NCBI GenBank assembly: GCA_947600345.1
Contig: CANQGC010000091.1
Span: forward strand, 1-9,770
Length of the DNA stretch: 9,770 bases
Direction: 5' to 3'
From: an uncultured Clostridia bacterium
Lineage (GTDB): Bacteria > Bacillota > Clostridia > Christensenellales > Aristaeellaceae
Shown here: positions 5,804 through 9,770 of the stretch, one piece after another
How positions within the stretch are numbered: position 1 is the first letter of the stretch
Layout of the letters: every line of letters begins with the position of its first letter
The notes under the pieces: generated by a model
What the model saw: the letters and a program-made list of their open reading frames with translations, nothing else
What the model was told of the DNA's origin: nothing
Databases searched by the model: none
Position numbers and translations under genes: made by a program

Positions 5804-7207
5804 TCAGAACACGAGGTCAAAGACTTCGAGCGGAAGGCCAAGGACGAGATCAAGCATATCCATTCCCGCATCGGAGCAATGCTGTTTCAGAAATTGTTCG
5901 AGCGCCTTCATGTCCGCGCTCAACGCGCTGCTCCCCGACTCAAACGCCTCGTCGGAAAAATCCGACGCGGAGACCGAAACCTCGCGCAGGCCGTCCATGC
6001 CGCTTTGGAAGTCGGCCTGGGAGGGGATCGCATGGAGATTCAGCTCGAAAACGACCTCCGTGAAGAAACGCTCCTCCAGAGAGAAGCCCACGTCCCCGTC
6101 ATCGGCAATGGAGTAAGCCAATTTCATCGATTCGTTCGGGATGGGATTGGAGTCCGCGTCCACCAGGTCGTTGTTCGGCAATTGCTGGCTCAGGACGCAG
6201 ATGCCGCCGAACTGTTGCCCGTCGCGGCCGCTCTCCATCGTGAAGCTCAATGTGCCGATATCGTCCGACTGCATGCTAGCGGTGATGCTTTCGCCGTCAG
6301 CGGAATGCAAAATCCACAGCCGATATTCGATCAAATCGCCGTCGTTCTGGGGCTCCACGCAGGACAGCGACAGGTCGCTGAAGTCCTCGTATTCCGCAAC
6401 TTCGCACTCCAGGACTCGATCGGTGAAGGGGTCCTCCGCGTCGGCGGATTCGATGCGGGTGTAGTTCAGACCCACGTCCATATCCGCATGGTGGTAGATG
6501 CTCACCGGCAGGGAGAAGTCGGCTTCGGCCTTCTGCGTGAGCGTGGGGAGCTGAGCGAGGCTGTACATCGGTATCACGACGTTCAGCAGCGGCTGGAATT
6601 CGGGGAGGTCGCTCTCGCGCAGCGCGGCCAGAACCTTCAGGAGGGACTGGGGGTCGAGCAGGGCGTCGCAGCGCTCGGCGGGCATGTTGCCGCCCTCGAA
6701 GCGCACGGAGTCCTCCACGCTCGCCCTGCCCTCGCACAGCGCGTCGGCGGCGCACTTCACGGCCCGCATGGTGAGGGTGGTATCCTGCAGGCATGCCCTC
6801 GCCAGCGCGCACAGGGGCAGCAAGAACTGCCGCAAAGTTTCGAAGTCGAAGCGATCGGCCGAATCCAGGAGGCAGAGATTAAACATCTCCGTCGCATCCG
6901 CGTCGGATATGAGGTAGGCGCTCTCGTGGTTGCCCAGCGCGAAGCGCATGCCGTCGGGCGCGAGCTGCAGCGTAAGCGGCGAGGCGACGCCTTCGGCGTC
7001 TTCGGCCTCCAGGTGCAGCTCGGACAGCTCCGTGCCGATGGCGATGGTGGCGCGGGTTTCGAAGGGAAGGGTCTCGCTCTCGCTCCCGTCGGAGAGCGTC
7101 AGTTCGTCGATGGTGTAGGTGACGGCGCTCTCCGGCGTGATCGGTTTGCTTGACGTGCCGTTGAGCAGCGAGGCCAGGCAGAGGACCATGGTTAGCAACA
7201 GCTTCAT
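5804..7207 (-). CDS. Unrecognised secreted acidic protein, 467 aa
   Basis: I do not recognise a family. The minus-strand ATG at 7207-7205 is preceded by GGGAGGG about 7 nt upstream, which fixes the start. Residues 1-20 form a short signal peptide (one Lys, then a hydrophobic core MKLLLTMVLCLASLLNG). Cys10 is preceded by Leu, so there is no lipobox and the protein should be cleaved and released, not lipid-anchored. The mature chain is markedly acidic (many Asp/Glu, few Lys) and holds ten cysteines, an even number that could form disulfides if exported. Residues near 30-90 and 270-400 look beta-rich, and 110-240 helical. The gene is single and convergent with the phosphoesterase operon, and divergent from the cobalamin operon, with its own TATAAT box. 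Codon bias and an open frame of this length support it as real. Confidence 0.8.
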   Translation of the reverse strand: MKLLLTMVLCLASLLNGTSSKPITPESAVTYTIDELTLSDGSESETLPFETRATIAIGTELSELHLEAEDAEGVASPLTLQLAPDGMRFALGNHESAYLISDADATEMFNLCLLDSADRFDFETLRQFLLPLCALARACLQDTTLTMRAVKCAADALCEGRASVEDSVRFEGGNMPAERCDALLDPQSLLKVLAALRESDLPEFQPLLNVVIPMYSLAQLPTLTQKAEADFSLPVSIYHHADMDVGLNYTRIESADAEDPFTDRVLECEVAEYEDFSDLSLSCVEPQNDGDLIEYRLWILHSADGESITASMQSDDIGTLSFTMESGRDGQQFGGICVLSQQLPNNDLVDADSNPIPNESMKLAYSIADDGDVGFSLEERFFTEVVFELNLHAIPSQADFQSGMDGLREVSVSASDFSDEAFESGSSALSADMKALEQFLKQHCSDAGMDMLDLVLGLPLEVFDLVF

Positions 7208-7275
7208 TTGAAATCCCTCCCGGTAGAATCGTGCGGAACATTCAGGCGGCGCGCCCGAAAGCGGCCGCCACTTCC

Positions 7276-7310
7276 ATTATACATGAAGACCACTGAAAAG
7301 AAAAGGGATC
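7276..7310 (-). promoter_or_regulatory. Candidate promoter of the secreted acidic protein gene
   Basis: On the minus strand a perfect TATAAT occupies 7281-7276, about 70 nt upstream of the start codon. No good -35 hexamer is found at 17 bp; the sequence there is T-rich (TTTTCT). The -10 box is clear and the full promoter is moderately supported. Confidence 0.5.
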
Positions 7311-7388
7311 AAGTGCATGAAAACGGCGGAAAAGAAGGAGAACCGAGAGGGAAATTCCACCGGCGCGGCGGCGGGCGGAGAAAAGCCG

Positions 7389-7417
7389 TTGACTTTTGCG
7401 CGCGCTCGGCTTATAAT
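7389..7417 (+). promoter_or_regulatory. Strong sigma-A promoter of the cobalamin-riboswitch operon
   Basis: TTGACT (7389-7394) and a perfect TATAAT (7412-7417) are separated by exactly 17 bp. This is the closest match to consensus in the window. Transcription would begin near 7424, about 15 nt ahead of the riboswitch P1 helix. Confidence 0.88.
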
Positions 7418-7436
7418 ACATATGAATTGAATCAAT

Positions 7437-7604
7437 GGATTCTCAGTGCCCCGCGAAGGCGGGGGTAAAAGGGAATCGGGTGAGAATCCCGAGCGATCCG
7501 GTCACTGTGAACGGGGAGAGAGCCGCCAGGCAACCCATTGCGCGAAGGCGTGAGAAGGGGGCGGCGATCGATGATCCGCGAGCCAGGAAACCTGCTGAGA
7601 ATTC
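7437..7604 (+). ncRNA. Cobalamin (adenosylcobalamin-type) riboswitch aptamer
   Basis: The conserved blocks of the cobalamin aptamer appear in order. P1 is formed by ATTCTCAG (7439-7446) with CTGAGAAT (7595-7602). P2 is CCCCGC (7449-7454) with GCGGGG (7459-7464). Then come TAAAAGGGAAT, GGGTGAGAATCCC, the GGTCACTGTG core, CCATTG with GAGAAGG, and finally the B12 box GAGCCAGGAAACCTGC (7580-7595), whose last base starts the 3' strand of P1. The RNA binds a cobalamin and switches expression of the genes behind it, normally off when cobalamin is abundant. Its place behind a strong promoter and ahead of a BtuF/FecB-type gene agrees with this. Which cobalamin form is preferred cannot be read here. 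Confidence 0.94.
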
Positions 7605-7665
7605 GGTGCACAGCTTCCGAAGAGAGCGCGCTGCCCGGATGAGCCGTCAGGCCAGGTTTGTTTGC

Positions 7666-7699
7666 GTCCGCCCTTCGGAAGGAGGGGCGGACTTCTTTT
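7666..7699 (+). terminator. Intrinsic terminator of the riboswitch expression platform
   Basis: GTCCGCCC (7666-7673) pairs with GGGCGGAC (7685-7692), an 8-bp stem closed by an 11-nt loop and followed at once by TTCTTTT (7693-7699). It lies about 65 nt after the aptamer, the usual place for a transcription-terminating platform. The loop and arm (7673-7681) are complementary to 7614-7622, a possible antiterminator. Confidence 0.85.
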
Positions 7700-7725
7700 G
7701 CGTCAAAGGTCATTAAAGGGAGAAT

Positions 7726-7748
7726 CCAAGGGACCTCAGGTTCCTTGG
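7726..7748 (+). other. Leader hairpin A, 10-bp stem
   Basis: CCAAGGGACC (7726-7735) pairs with GGTTCCTTGG (7739-7748), with one G-T wobble and a 3-nt TCA loop. It lies downstream of the riboswitch terminator and upstream of the binding-protein gene. No T tract follows, so it is not a terminator. Confidence 0.6.
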
Positions 7749-7753
7749 CAGGT

Positions 7754-7893
7754 CTGGGCGGAGCCCAGCGTAACCCCGGGCGGCCCGCGCGAACAAAACA
7801 CGTTTGGCAAGACGAACCAACGCCGCGACTACATAGGCGCGGGCCGCCGCGGCGGATTATGAGGGGAGCGGCAGCGTACCGAATCCAATCGCC
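7754..7893 (+). other. Further structured leader RNA of unknown kind
   Basis: Several complementarities lie in a row between the riboswitch terminator and the coding start. CTGGGC (7754-7759) pairs with GCCCAG (7763-7768). GGCGGCCCGCGC (7779-7790) is perfectly complementary to 7837-7848, a 12-bp stem around a 46-nt loop that itself holds TTGG/CCAA (7804-7807, 7817-7820). GGATT (7854-7858) pairs with AATCC (7882-7886). CGCCGCG (7821-7827) could instead pair with 7848-7854, competing with the long stem. I recognise no known riboswitch core, and I see no open frame with a ribosome site. It may be a second regulatory RNA, a mobile hairpin element, or GC-driven chance pairing. Confidence 0.45.
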
Positions 7894-7935
7894 GCACTAA
7901 CTTAAAACCCGTTTCTCGAACCAATAACACCCGAT

Positions 7936-7940
7936 GGAGG
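7936..7940 (+). promoter_or_regulatory. Ribosome binding site that sets the binding-protein start
   Basis: GGAGG lies 8 nt ahead of ATG 7949. The other in-frame ATG (7934) overlaps this site and has no ribosome site of its own, so 7949 is the start. Confidence 0.85.
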
Positions 7941-7948
7941 AACACACC

Positions 7949-9421
7949 ATGAGGAAGCGCATCTGTTGCCTGCTGGCCCTGATCCTGGCGCTGGGCCTTT
8001 GCCTGACCGCCCGAGCCGAATCCGCGACGGCAATCGACAACTCCACCTCCCTGCCCGACGGCGAGTACGCCCCGGACGGCTTCTCCTTCTCCGGCGGCAC
8101 GGGCAAGGTGACCATCGAGTGCGGCGTGGTGCGCGTGCGCGAGGGTAAGTCCTATGCCGTGCTCTCCTTCTCCAGCCCCAAGTACACCTGGGTCAAGGTG
8201 GACGGCACGGAGTACGACGGCCTCGCCACCGAATTCGTATCCCAGTTCGAGATCCCCGTGCAGCTCAACGCGGATATGCGAATCTCCGCCCAGACCACCG
8301 CCATGTCCCAGCCCCACGAGGTGGAGTATACCATCCGCGTCGATCTGGCCCAGGGGGAGGAAACCGCCGAAACCTCCCGCGACCTCGCGGGCCTGAAGTA
8401 CGAATCCAGTATGAAGCTTCAGTACGCCACGGGATTCTCCGTGGACTACTACGCGGGCGGCTATAAGCTGATCGACATCCCGGAGAGCGGGCGCTACCTG
8501 ATCGTGCCCGAGGGCAAGGAGGCCCCCGCGGGCCTGGACGCGGACGTCGCCGTGCTGCAACAGCCGCTGGACAAAATCTACCTGGCCGCCACCTCCTCCA
8601 TGGCGCTGTTTGACGCGCTGGACGCGCTGGATTCCATCCGCCTCTCCGGCACCCGCGCCGAGGGCTGGTACGTGGAGAACGCCCAAAAGGCCATGGAGGC
8701 GGGGGAGATGCTCTTAGCTGGCAAGTACAGCGAGCCGGACTACGAACTGCTGGTGAAGGAGGGCTGCGACCTGTCCATTCAGTCCACGATGATCCACCAC
8801 AGCCCGAAGGTCAAGGAGCTATTGGAGGCGCTGCACATTCCCGTGCTGGTGGAGCGCGCCAGCTACGAATCCCACCCGCTGGGCAGGACCGAGTGGATAC
8901 GCCTCTTCGCCGCGCTGGTGGATAGGGAGGAGGAAGCGGAAGCCTTCATGCAGAAGCAGACCGAGAGCCTGAAGGCGCTGGAGGGCTTCGAGAACACCGG
9001 CGCGAAGGTCGCCTTCTTCTACGTGGGCTCCGACGGCAACCCCGTGGTGCGCGCGGCTTCGGACTACGTGCCGAAGATGATCGAGATGGCCGGGGGCCGC
9101 TACGCCTTCTCCGAGCTGGCGACGCCCGAGGGCAGCCACGCCACCGTATCGGTCTCCATGGAGGACTTCTACGCCGCCGCCGTGGACGCCGACTATCTGG
9201 TCTACAACTCCAGCATCGACGCGCCGCTGGACAGCGTCGCCGCGCTGCTCGAGAAGAGCCCGCTGTTCTCCGAGTTCAGGGCGGTCAAGGAGGGCCACGT
9301 CTACTGCACCGGCAAGTACCTCTACCAGGCCACGGACATCGTGGCGGACGTGATCCTCGATCTGCACAGTATGCTCACCGGTGACGACGCGAACATGAGG
9401 TTCCTCTACAAGCTGAGCTGA
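7949..9421 (+). CDS. Cobalamin-type (BtuF/FepB-like) ABC transporter substrate-binding protein with extra N-terminal domain
   Basis: This 490-aa exported protein should capture a corrinoid (or a siderophore-like ligand) outside the membrane and deliver it to the permease encoded next. Residues 1-23 are a signal peptide (RKR, then a hydrophobic core, then ARA before Glu24). Cys18 is preceded by Leu, so it does not form a good lipobox. Residues about 34-133 are an added domain with FSFSGGTGKVTIECGVV, FSSPKYTWVKVDGTEYDG and TTAMSQPHEVEYTI, probably beta-rich. Residues about 150-490 match the Peripla_BP_2 type: the segment from IYLAATSSMALFDALDAL, then GCDLSIQSTMI, LLEALHIPVLV, GAKVAFFYV, MIEMAGG and VDADYLVYNSS. 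Typical BtuF proteins have 270-350 residues, so the extra length is the N-terminal domain. The cobalamin riboswitch in its leader supports corrinoid uptake; ligand specificity remains inference. Confidence 0.88.
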   Translation: MRKRICCLLALILALGLCLTARAESATAIDNSTSLPDGEYAPDGFSFSGGTGKVTIECGVVRVREGKSYAVLSFSSPKYTWVKVDGTEYDGLATEFVSQFEIPVQLNADMRISAQTTAMSQPHEVEYTIRVDLAQGEETAETSRDLAGLKYESSMKLQYATGFSVDYYAGGYKLIDIPESGRYLIVPEGKEAPAGLDADVAVLQQPLDKIYLAATSSMALFDALDALDSIRLSGTRAEGWYVENAQKAMEAGEMLLAGKYSEPDYELLVKEGCDLSIQSTMIHHSPKVKELLEALHIPVLVERASYESHPLGRTEWIRLFAALVDREEEAEAFMQKQTESLKALEGFENTGAKVAFFYVGSDGNPVVRAASDYVPKMIEMAGGRYAFSELATPEGSHATVSVSMEDFYAAAVDADYLVYNSSIDAPLDSVAALLEKSPLFSEFRAVKEGHVYCTGKYLYQATDIVADVILDLHSMLTGDDANMRFLYKLS

Positions 9422-9454
9422 TTCTCCAATCCGAACGGACAGGCGGTGGTGGCC

Positions 9455-9770
9455 ATGCGAAACGATACGCCCGAGGCGGCGCGGCGCACGCGCTGCCGCC
9501 TGGTGTTTTTGGCGCTGCTGGCGGCGCTGGGCGCCATCGTGGTGCTCAACGTGAACATCGGCTCGGTGCCGATCCCGGTTTCGGAGATCGCCCGGATACT
9601 CTTCACCCGCCGGGGTGACCCCACGCAGGTCAGCATCCTCTGGCAGATTCGAATGCCCCGGATGCTGCTGGCGGCGATCCTGGGCGGCGGGCTTTCGCTG
9701 TCGGGGCTATTGTTGCAGACCTTCTTCGCCAACCCCATCGCCGGGCCCTTCGTGCTGGGCATATCGTCGG
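9455..9770 (+). CDS. FecCD/BtuC-type ABC transporter permease (3'-truncated by window edge)
   Basis: This is the N-terminal part (about 105 residues) of the membrane permease that partners the upstream binding protein. Translation from ATG 9455 gives MRNDTPEAARRTRCRLVFLA, a first transmembrane helix, then VPIPVSEIARILF, the segment ILWQIRMPRMLLAAILGGGL and SLSGLLLQTFFANPIAGPFVLGISSG. The R-x-P-R and GxxLxxSGxxxQxxxxNPxAxP patterns are hallmarks of BtuC/FecCD/FhuB permeases. Two in-frame GTG codons (9446, 9449) are alternative starts, and the ribosome site (AGGCGG, 9441-9446) is poor. The gap to the upstream stop is 33 nt, and the gene is in the same reading frame as the binding protein. A matching ATPase is expected beyond the window. 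Confidence 0.92.
   Translation, partial: MRNDTPEAARRTRCRLVFLALLAALGAIVVLNVNIGSVPIPVSEIARILFTRRGDPTQVSILWQIRMPRMLLAAILGGGLSLSGLLLQTFFANPIAGPFVLGISS

Noticed and set aside
3706..5871. 721-codon open frame on the minus strand
   Set aside because: It lies antisense to the MATE and phosphoesterase genes, whose proteins match known families. The translation is His/Ala/Arg-rich and low in complexity, as expected from the complement of GC-rich codons.
5879..7153. 424-codon plus-strand frame opposite the secreted acidic protein
   Set aside because: The minus-strand frame has a ribosome site, a signal peptide and a promoter; this one has none of these and a Gln/Arg/Val-rich translation.
7435..7716. 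Possible leader peptide of 93 codons in the cobalamin leader
   Set aside because: It covers the riboswitch aptamer and terminator exactly, and its start has no ribosome site.
7804..7835. Second promoter inside the structured leader (TTGGCA and TACATA)
   Set aside because: The spacer is 20 bp and the -10 box is poor, and both lie inside predicted stem-loop sequence.
9406..9762. 118-codon minus-strand frame at the window end
   Set aside because: It is antisense to the FecCD permease, whose plus-strand translation carries the family motifs.

Overview
This window reads as a GC-rich chromosomal segment of a Firmicutes (Clostridia-like, probably gut-associated) bacterium. The grounds are strong AGGAGG-type ribosome binding sites, sigma-A promoters with 17-bp spacers, intrinsic terminators, a cobalamin riboswitch with a transcription-terminator platform, and Clostridia-type families: a UgpC/MsmK sugar ATPase and a ParB-like/BMP fusion protein. 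The taxonomic assignment is inference. No tRNA, rRNA, CRISPR array, insertion sequence or phage gene was seen.

Layout. (1) 1-623: the 3' end of a sugar ABC transporter ATPase, closed by an intrinsic terminator (638-676). (2) 851-1543: a single unrecognised 230-aa membrane-anchored protein with its own promoter, a ten-G tract in its leader and a terminator-like hairpin (1587-1617). (3) 1752-5664: an apparent three-gene operon behind a 17-bp-spaced promoter (1656-1684). It encodes a 646-aa cytoplasmic fusion of a ParB-like region with a BMP/PnrA-type ligand-binding domain, then a MATE exporter, then a small metallophosphoesterase. The operon ends in a 14-bp terminator stem shared with the convergent gene. 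(4) 5804-7207, minus strand: an unrecognised secreted acidic cysteine-containing protein. (5) 7389-9770: a strong promoter, a cobalamin riboswitch and its terminator, an unexplained further 250 nt of highly structured leader, then a cobalamin-type ABC substrate-binding protein with an extra N-terminal domain and the start of its FecCD/BtuC permease.

How the parts work together. The last block is a coherent corrinoid-uptake operon: when cobalamin is plentiful the riboswitch should terminate transcription before the binding protein and permease are made. The central operon has no textbook function. A ligand-binding domain of the nucleoside-lipoprotein family has no export signal and is joined to a ParB-like region next to an exporter and a phosphoesterase, which suggests intracellular sensing rather than uptake. 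The points most worth a second look are this fusion, the structured RNA between the riboswitch terminator and the binding-protein start, and the predicted antiterminator pairing inside the riboswitch platform.
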